NCBI RefSeq assembly: GCF_023195755.1
Contig: NZ_CP096203.1
Span: forward strand, 2,480,001 to 2,544,000
DNA: 64,000 nucleotides
From: Chryseobacterium nepalense
Lineage (GTDB): Bacteria; Bacteroidota; Bacteroidia; Flavobacteriales; Weeksellaceae
Direction: 5' to 3'
Each line of letters opens with the position of its first letter. Position 1 is the stretch's first letter. The position numbers were made by a program, and so were the translations under genes. The notes under the pieces are model-generated. The model searched no databases, had not been told where the DNA came from, and worked only from the letters and a program-made list of their open reading frames with translations. Below are positions 9,130-17,557 of this stretch, piece by piece.

Positions 9130-9198
9130 TTTGTCATGCTGAAAGCATCTCAATGCAAACTTTTCAAGATTTTGTATAGATCCTTTCAGGATGACAAA
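9130..9198. repeat. imperfect inverted repeat (REP-like)
   Basis: Left arm 9130-9150 and right arm 9178-9198 are complementary at 19 of 21 positions, around a 27-nt spacer. Their core TGTCATnCTGAAAG is of a type often seen between flavobacterial genes. It lies between the convergent bcp and acetyltransferase genes, so it could also serve as a bidirectional terminator. Confidence 0.6.
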
Positions 9199-9256
9199 CT
9201 TAATGATTTTATATTTTAAGATTTCCTTCATTATCAATCATGTAAAGAACAGTAAA

Positions 9257-9799
9257 TTACTCTGTTTCATAATACATCAACTCCTCCGGATCTCCCGGAA
9301 TGGTAACAAATTTCTGAAATTTCAATCCCAGCTTTTCAATTAATTTTTGGGAAGAAGCATTATCTTTTGTAGTAATTGCTGAAAGTTTTTTTAAGCCAAA
9401 ATCATTCATCCCAACTGATTTTATTTTTAAAGCCGCTTCGTAAGCATATCCTTTTCCTTCAAATTCTTCGAGGAGGGAGAAACCGATATCCATAACATCC
9501 AGCCCGTCTCTTTCAAATATTCCCACGCCTCCGATTTTTTGATTTCCTTCTTTGGTTAAAATTAAATAATTTCCAAAACCCAGTTTTTCAAACTGAGGAA
9601 GGAATCTCCGTTCAATATAATTTTCCGCATCAGCAACCGTCCTGATATAGCGGTCACCGATATACTGGATAAACTTGGGACTGTTATAAAGTGTAAGGAT
9701 AAATTCGGCATCTTCCGCAGCCATAGGACGCAGGATCAGCCGTTCGGTTTCGTAAAACTTATCTCCGTTTTGTAGATTTGTTTGATTTTTTAGGCTCAT
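9257..9799 (-). CDS. GNAT (RimJ/RimL-like) N-acetyltransferase
   Basis: 180 residues from MSLKNQ at 9799. The RimJ/RimL-type pattern is clear: TERLILRPM near the N-terminus, the acetyl-CoA-binding loop EGKGYAYEAA at about 120-130, and NASSQKLIEKLGL close to the end. The acceptor substrate cannot be read from sequence. The start overlaps the 3' end of the upstream secreted-protein gene by 41 bp, so translation is probably coupled. The frame opens earlier (9823), but that extension is only a Lys-rich shadow of the neighbour. Confidence 0.85.
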   Translation of the reverse strand: MSLKNQTNLQNGDKFYETERLILRPMAAEDAEFILTLYNSPKFIQYIGDRYIRTVADAENYIERRFLPQFEKLGFGNYLILTKEGNQKIGGVGIFERDGLDVMDIGFSLLEEFEGKGYAYEAALKIKSVGMNDFGLKKLSAITTKDNASSQKLIEKLGLKFQKFVTIPGDPEELMYYETE

Positions 9800-10433
9800 C
9801 TTTCGGCTCTTCTTTTTTTTCAATTTTCAGCAATCTGGGATTATTGGTGCATTTTTTATTATACAGCTCAATATAAGATCCGTTGTCTTTTACGTTTAAA
9901 ATCCCAACTCCGGATTTTGGAATCGTTAAGGTAAAATACTTTTTCTGATAAGGACATTCCTTTGATGTCAGTTTTCCTAAATCCAGATAATAGTTGGCTG
10001 AATCCTGGTAATAATTGGCCGCCAGATCTCTGAATTCTTCATCAATAATATATCCTTCCGTTGCGGCAAAAACTGCTGCATCCTGAATATTATCCACCTT
10101 ACCGACAAATTTTCTGAGTGCTGTAAGATCGGTAATATATTCCGGAATATCCTTCGATAAAACCACGATATAGTAAAATGCGTCTTCATCAGCAATTCCT
10201 ATATTGAATCCTGAAGATTGAGATTCAAAATCTTTTTTTACTCCTGACTGCTTTATGATATTGTCTTTTCCATAGCTTTTATGAATCAACATCCACGTAT
10301 CATTTTTTGCATCAGGAATGATACTCTGCAAAATTGATGAAACTCCGGGAAACTGTTTTTTCTCCTGAGCAGAAAGTACTGTTCCGAATAAAAAGCAAAT
10401 GAACGCAGTAAGCCTGTATGTAAACTTTATCAT
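9759..10433 (-). CDS. secreted hypothetical protein
   Basis: 224 residues with a Sec signal peptide (FICFLFGTVLSAQ, cleavage about residue 22). The tail is very basic and Lys/Glu/Pro-rich (KKEEPKDEPKKSNK). The body reads as a mixed alpha/beta periplasmic domain with two Cys near the end. No family recognised. It precedes the acetyltransferase with overlapping ends and follows manC in the same direction. Confidence 0.7.
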   Translation of the reverse strand: MIKFTYRLTAFICFLFGTVLSAQEKKQFPGVSSILQSIIPDAKNDTWMLIHKSYGKDNIIKQSGVKKDFESQSSGFNIGIADEDAFYYIVVLSKDIPEYITDLTALRKFVGKVDNIQDAAVFAATEGYIIDEEFRDLAANYYQDSANYYLDLGKLTSKECPYQKKYFTLTIPKSGVGILNVKDNGSYIELYNKKCTNNPRLLKIEKKEEPKDEPKKSNKSTKRR

Positions 10434-10464
10434 ATTGAAAGAACGAAGATCAATCCGAATTATT

Positions 10465-11547
10465 TTACATGAACTTATCTCCCTTTTTAAGGTTTTTCAG
10501 ATCCAATACATAATCTTTAATCAGCTGATCATGTTCTTTAGGACATATAAGCAGAACTTTATCCGTATCTACGATAATAAAATCTTTCAGAGAATCAACA
10601 ATAACCGCTTTGTTGCTGTTTTTTATATTGATAATATTTCCCTCCGAATTGTAGGCTAAAATATGTTTTTGCTTGGTAGCATTTTGGTTTTCGTCTTTTT
10701 CCGTATTTTCAAATACGGACGTCCATGTTCCCAGATCACTCCATCCCAGGTCTGCCGGAATTACATAAACATTTTTCGCTTTTTCCAGAATCCCGTTATC
10801 AATTGAGATTTTCTGTACTTTAGGATAAATCAGTTCGATACAGCTTTGCTCACCTTCAGCATTATATTCGCATGCCATGAAGTGCTGGGTCATTTCAGGA
10901 AGATATTTTTCGAAAGCATGTTGAATACTTTTAACATTCCATATAAAAATTCCGGCGTTCCAGAGGAAATCTCCACTTTCAAGAAAACTTTTGGCGATTT
11001 CTAGAATTGGTTTCTCCGTAAAGGTTTTTACTTTGTAATAATCAGAATCTTGTTTATCCACAAATTGGATGTATCCGTATCCGGTATCCGGTCTTGTAGG
11101 GGTAATCCCGAGCGTAACAAGGTAATCATTTTTGGCAGCGAGATCCAGAGCAACTTCCGCTTTCTGCAGAAAAGTTTCTTCTTTTAAAATAAGGTGATCT
11201 GCCGGCAGAACAATCATGGTAGCGTCAGGATCAATTTCAGCAATTTTGTTGGCCATATAAAGATTGCATGGCGCAGTATTTTTCAGTAAAGGCTCTCCAA
11301 CAATATTTTCCTGAGGAATTTCCGGCAGCTGCTGATGGGAAAGCTCCACATATTCTTTATTGGTGATCACAAATATATTTTCATCAGGAATAATCTTGCT
11401 GATCCTGTCATACGTCTGTTGGATCATTGTGCGTCCCACGCCTAAAATATCCTGAAACTGTTTCGGAAACTTCTGCGTACTTAACGGCCAGAATCTACTG
11501 CCGATTCCTCCCGCCATAATCACGCAATATCTATTTGATTTTGACAT
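10465..11547 (-). CDS. manC: mannose-1-phosphate guanylyltransferase
   Basis: 360 residues from MSKSNRY at 11547. The nucleotidyltransferase signature MAGGIGSRFWPLS followed by PKQF is that of GDP-mannose pyrophosphorylases, as are FTEKP and WNAGIFIWN further on. It makes GDP-mannose from mannose-1-phosphate and GTP for polysaccharide or glycan synthesis. It is the short form without the C-terminal isomerase domain of bifunctional ManC/AlgA. The ATG lies 2 bp past the stop of the SprT-like gene, hence the choice over the in-frame ATG at 11559. The two genes are probably cotranscribed. Confidence 0.92.
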   Translation of the reverse strand: MSKSNRYCVIMAGGIGSRFWPLSTQKFPKQFQDILGVGRTMIQQTYDRISKIIPDENIFVITNKEYVELSHQQLPEIPQENIVGEPLLKNTAPCNLYMANKIAEIDPDATMIVLPADHLILKEETFLQKAEVALDLAAKNDYLVTLGITPTRPDTGYGYIQFVDKQDSDYYKVKTFTEKPILEIAKSFLESGDFLWNAGIFIWNVKSIQHAFEKYLPEMTQHFMACEYNAEGEQSCIELIYPKVQKISIDNGILEKAKNVYVIPADLGWSDLGTWTSVFENTEKDENQNATKQKHILAYNSEGNIINIKNSNKAVIVDSLKDFIIVDTDKVLLICPKEHDQLIKDYVLDLKNLKKGDKFM

Positions 11548-11549
11548 TA

Positions 11550-12140
11550 TTAAGTGCATTTTTCTACCCTTGCCAAAGGCTTGAAAGAATACTTCCTTCC
11601 CGTAGCCAGGTTCTTACAAAGATAGTTTTTTTTAATAAGACCCTCCAATAAATACTTCTCATTTCGGTAAATAAAGAAATCGCCTTTTTGGAGATTTTCA
11701 ATAAATACAAGCGCATCATCCTGTTTTTCAATATGGAAATACTTAACGAGGTCCGGGCTCGCCATGAAGTTCGCTTTTGGAGATTGGGAAAATTTCATAA
11801 TGATCGGTTTCAGATTCTCATCATAGACATTAATACTCTGCAACAGCATTTGTCTGAAGGTTTCCTTCCATTCATTTCCATGTGGAGAAATTCTCCTGCC
11901 ATATTTTTCGAAAGCAATAAGGTGGGCAAGCTCATGAGTAAGCACGAAGAAAAAAAGCTCCGGAACCAGAGTCGAATTAATCGTAATTTCGTGGGAATTG
12001 TCTGGAAGTTTGCGGTAATCTCCCAGCTTGGAATTCCTGTTTCTTGTAATTTTTATATGAATATAGTAATCTGCAAACCAGATTTTTAAATATTGTAATG
12101 TATTTTGGGGTAAATATTTTTCTAAAGATTGAATAGACAT
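11550..12140 (-). CDS. SprT-like zinc metalloprotease-fold protein
   Basis: 196 residues with HELAHLIAFEKYGRRISPHG at about 88-107. That is the HExxH zinc motif followed by a His-Gly, as in SprT/Spartan-like domains. Bacterial SprT proteins are little characterised; the eukaryotic relative Spartan degrades DNA-protein crosslinks. No signal peptide, so cytoplasmic. It lies 1 bp from the TolC-like gene and 2 bp from manC, all on the same strand. Confidence 0.82.
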   Translation of the reverse strand: MSIQSLEKYLPQNTLQYLKIWFADYYIHIKITRNRNSKLGDYRKLPDNSHEITINSTLVPELFFFVLTHELAHLIAFEKYGRRISPHGNEWKETFRQMLLQSINVYDENLKPIIMKFSQSPKANFMASPDLVKYFHIEKQDDALVFIENLQKGDFFIYRNEKYLLEGLIKKNYLCKNLATGRKYSFKPLARVEKCT

Positions 12141-12141
12141 T

Positions 12142-13488
12142 TTACAAACTTAGTGGAATTCCTGCATAGAAATTCAACAATTTAAGACTGAAAAGATAAT
12201 TATATTTAGCCTGAGCCACAGATCCCTGCGCATTGGCATAATTGTTTCTGGCGATATTGACATCGTAGATCGTAGATCTTCCTGCCGCATAGCTTTTATC
12301 GGCAAAATCAAGGGCCAGTTTCGTGCTTTTCTCGGCCTGAACTGCTGATAAATAAATTTCATAATTCGCATCCACGTCAAACTGAGCTTTTTGAACATTT
12401 TCACGAACAATCTGCTTTTGCTGCTGTAAAGTAGTCTTTGCAATACTTTCCTGGAGCTTCGACTGTTCAACCTGAAGTTTTGTAATTCCTTTGTTAAAAA
12501 TCGGGATGTTTACCGAAACCCCGATATTCTGTCCGAAATTATCTTTATACTGATTGAAAAAAGTAGGCTCTACAACAGGATTTCCAAACAGATCGTAGCC
12601 TGTGACCCTTGTATTTAAAAGATTATTATAAAAACTTCCGATACCCGCACTTGCCGTTACAGTAGGCCAGAAAGCGGTTCTGGTAACTTCAGTCTGTGCT
12701 TCTGCCGATCTGATCCTGCTTTCTGCAGCTTTCACCTGGGGCTGAGTTTCATAGGCTGTTGTTAAAACCTCATCTACAGCTATTAGTTGTGGCGCCAGCT
12801 GATCCGGCACATTTACGTCTTCCACATCAAAATCTTTATAATCCTGAAGCTGCAGGAGCTGGGCCAATGCAAAAAGACTTCTTCCCACATTTATTTCAGC
12901 CGTTTTCAGATTCTGCTTTTCTCTGGCAAGTCCTGCTTCCGCCTCCGCCAGAACCGTTTGAGCTGTCGTTCCGACTTCCGTAGTAATTTTTGATCTGTCA
13001 TACTGCTTTTGGGCGTTTTCAACCGCAGCCTGGGAAATTTTAACGATTTCCTTATTCAGCAGAGTTGTGAGATATTGCTGTGCAATCTGTAATGAAATAT
13101 CATTTTTGATGGTCTCAATGTCGTATTGACTTGCCTCTACGTCAAATTCGGTTTTTCTGATAGTTTTTTCAAGCCTTCCGTTGTTATAGACAAGGATATC
13201 TGCTCCAAGATTGGCATTATTGCTAAACCTGTCATTCCGGATACTTCCCGTTCCCAAAGAAGCCTGCCCGAAACTCACACTGTTTCCCACATTGGCGGAC
13301 ACCGAAGGAAGATAATTTTTTCTGGCAATTTTCAGGTTGAGATCCTGCATTTGTTTCGAATATTCATTTTGGATTACCTGAAGATTGTGTTTGGTTGCAT
13401 AATCAACACATTCCCGCAAAGACCACTTTTTCTGGGCGCTGACAGCCAGGCAAGATAATCCCAAAATAATAGTCAAAACTTTTTTCAT
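12142..13488 (-). CDS. TolC-family outer-membrane efflux protein
   Basis: 448 residues with a signal peptide (LTIILGLSCLAVSAQ) and two outer-membrane efflux repeats, each rich in long Gln/Ala helices. A typical TolC pattern appears near the N-terminus (SLRECVDYATKHNLQV) and again at about 390-440. It should form the trimeric outer-membrane duct. It follows the C39 ABC exporter gene after 47 bp on the same strand, so it is the natural third component of that export machine, although it runs on into sprT and manC. Confidence 0.9.
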   Translation of the reverse strand: MKKVLTIILGLSCLAVSAQKKWSLRECVDYATKHNLQVIQNEYSKQMQDLNLKIARKNYLPSVSANVGNSVSFGQASLGTGSIRNDRFSNNANLGADILVYNNGRLEKTIRKTEFDVEASQYDIETIKNDISLQIAQQYLTTLLNKEIVKISQAAVENAQKQYDRSKITTEVGTTAQTVLAEAEAGLAREKQNLKTAEINVGRSLFALAQLLQLQDYKDFDVEDVNVPDQLAPQLIAVDEVLTTAYETQPQVKAAESRIRSAEAQTEVTRTAFWPTVTASAGIGSFYNNLLNTRVTGYDLFGNPVVEPTFFNQYKDNFGQNIGVSVNIPIFNKGITKLQVEQSKLQESIAKTTLQQQKQIVRENVQKAQFDVDANYEIYLSAVQAEKSTKLALDFADKSYAAGRSTIYDVNIARNNYANAQGSVAQAKYNYLFSLKLLNFYAGIPLSL

Positions 13489-13535
13489 AATTCCGATTTT
13501 TCCTTATTAGACGAGACAATTTATTTTTTGTTACA

Positions 13536-15695
13536 TTAATTTAAAGAAATGCTTTGTTTTTCCCACATTTGTTTATAAATGGAATCTTTTGAAAGGAGTG
13601 CTTTGTGATCTCCTTGTTCTACAATTTTACCGTCTTTCATCACCAAAATTTCATCAGCACTGGCAACAGTACTTAACCTATGGGCAATAACAATCATTGT
13701 TTTTCCTTGATTTTTGAAATCATCCAATGTTTTTTGAATCATTTGTTCAGCTTCTGTATCTAACGAAGATGTCGCTTCATCTAAAATTAGTATTTCGGGA
13801 TTTTTATACAATGCTCTTGCAATAGCAATTCTTTGTTTTTGTCCACCTGATAGCAACGCTCCATTTTCGCCTAAATAAGTTTGAAATCCATTTGGCAGTT
13901 TTTCCACAAATGCCAGAATCCCCAGATCTTTTGTTATGTTTAGAATTTTCTGTACATCTGGAAAATCTTCTCCCAAAGCAATATTTTCTATTATATTTCC
14001 TGAAAATAAATCGATCTGTTGAGGAACAACCGATATCAGGTTTCGTAGCGAATGGTTTGAAATATAATTAATATCATAATCCCCGATCATTACTTTTCCT
14101 TTTTTCAAGGGATATAAATTTTGAATAAGTGCAGCTAATGTTGATTTTCCGCTTCCGCTTTCTCCTACTATTGCAGTGGTCTTTCCTTTTTTTATAATAC
14201 AGTTGAAGTCTTCAAAAACATCAGTTCTGCTTCCATAGCTGAAACTTACTTCCTTAAACTGAATGTCCTGTATATTTTCTTTTTTAATATCCATTTTATC
14301 GGTCGTTTCTTCGCGTTCTAAATCCATAATTTCAAATAAACGGTCTGCTGCAATTAATGCATTTTGAATTATTTTATTCATTCCTATCAATTGAGAAACG
14401 GGATTCGTAAAATACCCGATTAATGCATAAAAAGACAAGAGTTCACCAGGAGTTATAGTTCTGTCAATCACGTAACCAGAACCCACCCACAGCAAAACAA
14501 TAGTAAATATTCTTGATAAAAACTCTGTAGAATCGCCAGAAAACAAACTGTTGAGGGCAGATTTGTAAATGGTTTTCAACAGTGTTGAAAATGAATTATC
14601 GGTTTTATTATTGGCAAAAGTTTCTATTCCGAATTGCTTAATAGTTTTTACAGATGTTATAGATTCTACCAAATGGGATTCCAACTCTGCGCTTTCTTCC
14701 ATTAATCTACGCTCAACTTTTCTGTTAAGTCTATTGGTTAGCCAATAAACAAAAAAATAGAATGGAATAATTAATGCGGTTATTAGTGCGAGTTTCCAAT
14801 AATAAGTAAACATCAGCGCAAAGGAGAAAATAACAATAAAAATATTCACAAATATTTGGATTGCTACATCGTTGATGAAAGACCTTATTTTTACGGCATC
14901 ATTCACCCGGGATATTATTTCGCCAACTTTCATTGTATCGAAAAATCTTTGAGGAAGCTTCAGCAAATGTTTATAATATCCTAAAATAAGATGCTTGTCA
15001 ATTCTTTGACCTGTCTGCAAGACCAGAACTGATTTCATTACCCCGATAAATATCTGAAAAAACAAGATAATAATCATCCCGACTGACAGCAAATTGAGTA
15101 GCCTTCGGTTCGCGTCGATAAGAACATAATCGGTGATTTTTTCAATATAAATAGAAGTCGATAAACCCAAAATAGTGTAAATTACTGCACCAATTAAAGC
15201 TTGAATCAGAATGCTTTTATGGGGCTGTACCAGATTCCAAAATCTACTATAAATACTTATCTTTTCATCTTTTTGTTCAAAATATTCGTTGGGCTCAAGC
15301 AATATTAAAACGCCTGTCCAGATATTTGAGAATTCTTCAATAGTGTATTCTTCAATTTTTCCAAAAGCAGGATCCATTATTTCAATCTTACTTTTGCTAA
15401 CTTTATAAATAACTACATAATGATGATATTGCTCTTTAGTAATGATGTGGGCAATGGCAGGAAGTGGAATTTCAGGTAAGGCATCTGCGCCGCCTTTTAC
15501 TCCTTTTGCATTGAAGCCCATTTTCTCCAAGCCCTGTATCATTCCCAGTACATTTGTTCCCCGTGTATCAGTATGGCTGAATTGACGAATTTTTGCGATG
15601 GGCATTTTTAGCCCGTAATAAGCTGAAACCGATGCGAGACAGGCAGCTCCACAATCTTTAAGATCATGCTGTTTTATTAAGATGTCTTTCTTCAT
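13536..15695 (-). CDS. C39-peptidase ABC exporter (double-glycine leader processing)
   Basis: 719 residues in the order C39 peptidase, ABC membrane domain, ATPase. The peptidase has Gln9, the nucleophile Cys15 in KDCGAACLASV, His92 in HHYVV and Asp108 in MDPA. About six helices span 160-440. Walker A GESGSGKST is at 511-519, LSGGQ at 615-619 and Walker B ILILDE at 635-640. Such exporters cut peptides after a double-glycine leader and translocate them. The start overlaps the stop of the adaptor gene. Two small genes upstream encode exactly this kind of substrate. All catalytic residues look intact. Confidence 0.95.
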   Translation of the reverse strand: MKKDILIKQHDLKDCGAACLASVSAYYGLKMPIAKIRQFSHTDTRGTNVLGMIQGLEKMGFNAKGVKGGADALPEIPLPAIAHIITKEQYHHYVVIYKVSKSKIEIMDPAFGKIEEYTIEEFSNIWTGVLILLEPNEYFEQKDEKISIYSRFWNLVQPHKSILIQALIGAVIYTILGLSTSIYIEKITDYVLIDANRRLLNLLSVGMIIILFFQIFIGVMKSVLVLQTGQRIDKHLILGYYKHLLKLPQRFFDTMKVGEIISRVNDAVKIRSFINDVAIQIFVNIFIVIFSFALMFTYYWKLALITALIIPFYFFVYWLTNRLNRKVERRLMEESAELESHLVESITSVKTIKQFGIETFANNKTDNSFSTLLKTIYKSALNSLFSGDSTEFLSRIFTIVLLWVGSGYVIDRTITPGELLSFYALIGYFTNPVSQLIGMNKIIQNALIAADRLFEIMDLEREETTDKMDIKKENIQDIQFKEVSFSYGSRTDVFEDFNCIIKKGKTTAIVGESGSGKSTLAALIQNLYPLKKGKVMIGDYDINYISNHSLRNLISVVPQQIDLFSGNIIENIALGEDFPDVQKILNITKDLGILAFVEKLPNGFQTYLGENGALLSGGQKQRIAIARALYKNPEILILDEATSSLDTEAEQMIQKTLDDFKNQGKTMIVIAHRLSTVASADEILVMKDGKIVEQGDHKALLSKDSIYKQMWEKQSISLN

Positions 15696-16774
15696 TATTT
15701 TAGTTTCGGATTAAACCAATCATCTGCTCTGTCAAATAACAACTGCCATAATGTTCTATCGAAGAGATGAAACCGTGCAGTAAATGTCATTCCTTTTCCG
15801 ATTTTGCCTCTGTAGCCATTTTTAAGCTGCAAATAATTTTTTTGCATTGTACAAATTACCCTAAAGTAAGTTTCCCCGGTTTGTTGGTTTACTGTAATGT
15901 TTTGATCAATTTCTTTCACTGCTCCATCCAAAAGACCCCATTGATTGTAATTGTATGTATCTATTTGAAATCCTACTTTTTGTCCTGTTTGAATGAATCC
16001 AATATCTTTTGGTGAGACCATACACTCGGCAATCAAAGATTCTTCCGGAGAGATTTCACCGATATTTTGCCCCTGCACAATGAAATTTCCTTTTTGTACG
16101 CCCGAAAAATTGACCAATCTGCCAGAAATGGGTGCCGTAACGATATAATTTTCCTGCTCCTGCCCAATACGTTGAATTTCTGAACCCAAAGAACGAAGCT
16201 GCCGTTCAACCTCTCTTTTTTGGGCTTGCCACTGTGCGATTTGCTGTTCTCTGATACCCGAAATTTGAGTTTTTAGCCCTTGGAGATTATAAAAAAACTT
16301 GTCATATTCTGCCTTTGGAACTACACCTTGTTTGTAGAGTGTTTCTGCCCTGTCGAAGTCTTTTTGTGCCAAAGCAAGCTGGGTCTGCACCTGTGCAATT
16401 TTCTCCTGCATAGCAGAAACCTCACGTTGGTATTGCCCGGTTTGCAAACCTCCAAATTGCTCCCCAGAAATTTTTTGCAAATCTAATAATTGCGCTGCGT
16501 AATCTGAACTCTGACTGCTTTGCAGGCTTTTTTGTGTATCAAGTTGCGCTGTCGCTACTTCCAAGAGTGTATCTCCTTTTTGTATGTATTGGTTGTTTCT
16601 TTCTAATCTGCTTTGTACCACCTTGCCCGAAACTACAGATGACACTTTGGTGTTTTCTTGAACAGATCTTACCAAACCTCTTGAAGAAGATGAAATGGGA
16701 ACTTTGATATGCGGTAAGGATATAAAAATTGTTATCACCAAAGCAATAATACTGAGGTAAACAGATTTTGTCAT
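15695..16774 (-). CDS. HlyD-family periplasmic adaptor (membrane fusion protein)
   Basis: 359 residues: an N-terminal membrane anchor (about 5-20, LSIIALVITIFISL), a lipoyl-like half, a Gln-rich coiled coil (about 80-200, many KxxxE and QxxLA heptads), the second lipoyl half (ENYIVTAPISGRLVNFSG) and a C-terminal beta domain. It bridges the C39 exporter to the TolC-like duct. Its stop overlaps the exporter start by one base. It lies downstream of the precursor-peptide genes with a stem-loop between them. Confidence 0.92.
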   Translation of the reverse strand: MTKSVYLSIIALVITIFISLPHIKVPISSSSRGLVRSVQENTKVSSVVSGKVVQSRLERNNQYIQKGDTLLEVATAQLDTQKSLQSSQSSDYAAQLLDLQKISGEQFGGLQTGQYQREVSAMQEKIAQVQTQLALAQKDFDRAETLYKQGVVPKAEYDKFFYNLQGLKTQISGIREQQIAQWQAQKREVERQLRSLGSEIQRIGQEQENYIVTAPISGRLVNFSGVQKGNFIVQGQNIGEISPEESLIAECMVSPKDIGFIQTGQKVGFQIDTYNYNQWGLLDGAVKEIDQNITVNQQTGETYFRVICTMQKNYLQLKNGYRGKIGKGMTFTARFHLFDRTLWQLLFDRADDWFNPKLK

Positions 16775-16903
16775 AAGAAATTATTTTTAGACTACCCCAA
16801 AATTATATAGGGCTTTTAAAATTATATAGAATACAAAATATCATCATGTTGATTATTATTCCTTAGAATATAAAATCGCTTATAAATAATTTTTAACTAA
16901 AGA

Positions 16904-16935
16904 AATATAGGAAGAAGTATTCTTCTTCCTATATT
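16904..16935 (-). terminator. 14-bp stem-loop between peptide genes and exporter genes
   Basis: AATATAGGAAGAAG (16904-16917) pairs perfectly with CTTCTTCCTATATT (16922-16935) around a 4-nt loop. It lies just downstream of the last small gene and 130 bp before the adaptor ATG. No strong T run follows on the minus strand, so it may be a partial terminator or an mRNA-stabilising hairpin that favours peptide over exporter expression. Confidence 0.6.
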
Positions 16936-16960
16936 ATGTACTTAATATGGTAAAATTTTT

Positions 16961-17071
16961 TCAGTTTAATAAATAATACATTGCTTTCCCTAAAACTTTT
17001 CCGCACACAAAGACGAATAAGCAAACAATTAAATAAGCTAATATAATATCTATTTTTTTAGAAAATATCAT
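16961..17071 (-). CDS. 36-residue membrane peptide, candidate immunity protein
   Basis: ATG at 17071, TGA at 16961-16963. The peptide starts MIFSKKID and consists of one hydrophobic helix (LAYLIVCLFVFVCG) followed by a short KVLGKAMYYLL tail. It has no double-glycine leader. Its place, after the precursor genes and before the exporter, suits a self-protection protein, but this rests on position and topology only. Confidence 0.45.
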   Translation of the reverse strand: MIFSKKIDIILAYLIVCLFVFVCGKVLGKAMYYLLN

Positions 17072-17104
17072 AATTTTATTTAACGCTATTCATTTGTTTA
17101 GAAT

Positions 17105-17194
17105 CTATAATAATATGTAATGCCATATAGCCGCTACTAATAAGATAGCTAAAATCATTATGGGAGCAAACAAATCGTCGTTTTTATTGTTCAT
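17105..17194 (-). CDS. 29-residue membrane peptide, candidate immunity protein
   Basis: ATG at 17194, TAG at 17105-17107. A hydrophilic start MNNKNDDLF leads into one membrane helix (IMILAILLVAAIWHYILL). It follows the second precursor gene by 48 bp on the same strand. The size and the charged-then-hydrophobic pattern fit an accessory or immunity peptide. Function is inferred from context only. Confidence 0.45.
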   Translation of the reverse strand: MNNKNDDLFAPIMILAILLVAAIWHYILL

Positions 17195-17242
17195 GATGTA
17201 TATTTAAAGTGTTCCATAGATGGACCACTCTAAACAAAAGTA

Positions 17243-17404
17243 TTAGCGTGGCATTGCTGAGGCTGAAAGAGCACATTGCGTTGTATACCACCTTACTACT
17301 CCTCCAACTGTATACATAACCCAATACCAACCAGATTCTCCCCCTGAGATTTCTCTCATTTGCCCTTCATTTAGATCAATGAGTTTTTTATTATTTAAAG
17401 TCAT
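17243..17404 (-). CDS. double-glycine leader precursor peptide B
   Basis: 53 residues from ATG 17404 to TAA 17243-17245. The first 22 residues form a classical double-glycine leader ending LNEGQMREISGG, with Leu at -12, Met at -7 and Ile at -4 before GG. The predicted mature peptide has 31 residues, begins ESGWYWVMYTVGG and is rich in aromatic and small residues. It has one Cys and no Cys pair. This is what the neighbouring C39 exporter should cut and export. A signalling peptide is the alternative to a bacteriocin. Too short for most gene finders. Confidence 0.75.
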   Translation of the reverse strand: MTLNNKKLIDLNEGQMREISGGESGWYWVMYTVGGVVRWYTTQCALSASAMPR

Positions 17405-17411
17405 TATTTTT

Positions 17412-17540
17412 TTATTTAAATTGATTAATTAAAAACCTAACAATTGCAGGAGAATATTCCATTATTGAAACAGTTAAAATGAAAATAAGTATAAACATTA
17501 TTACCTTTTTTTTATCAAAATATTTACTTTTTTGTAACAT
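17412..17540 (-). CDS. 42-residue membrane peptide between the two precursors
   Basis: ATG at 17540, TAA at 17412-17414. A basic start (MLQKSKYFDKKK) is followed by a membrane helix (VIMFILIFILTVSIM) and a short tail. A GAGGAG sequence directly precedes the ATG, a purine-rich ribosome site that is uncommon in this window. It lies between precursor genes A and B and is a candidate immunity protein for peptide A. Confidence 0.5.
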   Translation of the reverse strand: MLQKSKYFDKKKVIMFILIFILTVSIMEYSPAIVRFLINQFK

Positions 17541-17557
17541 CTCCTCTTTTTTATTAG

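Noticed and set aside
13536..16774. Exporter and adaptor as a plain multidrug efflux system
   Set aside because: The complete C39 peptidase domain and the adjacent double-glycine precursors point to peptide maturation and export rather than drug efflux.
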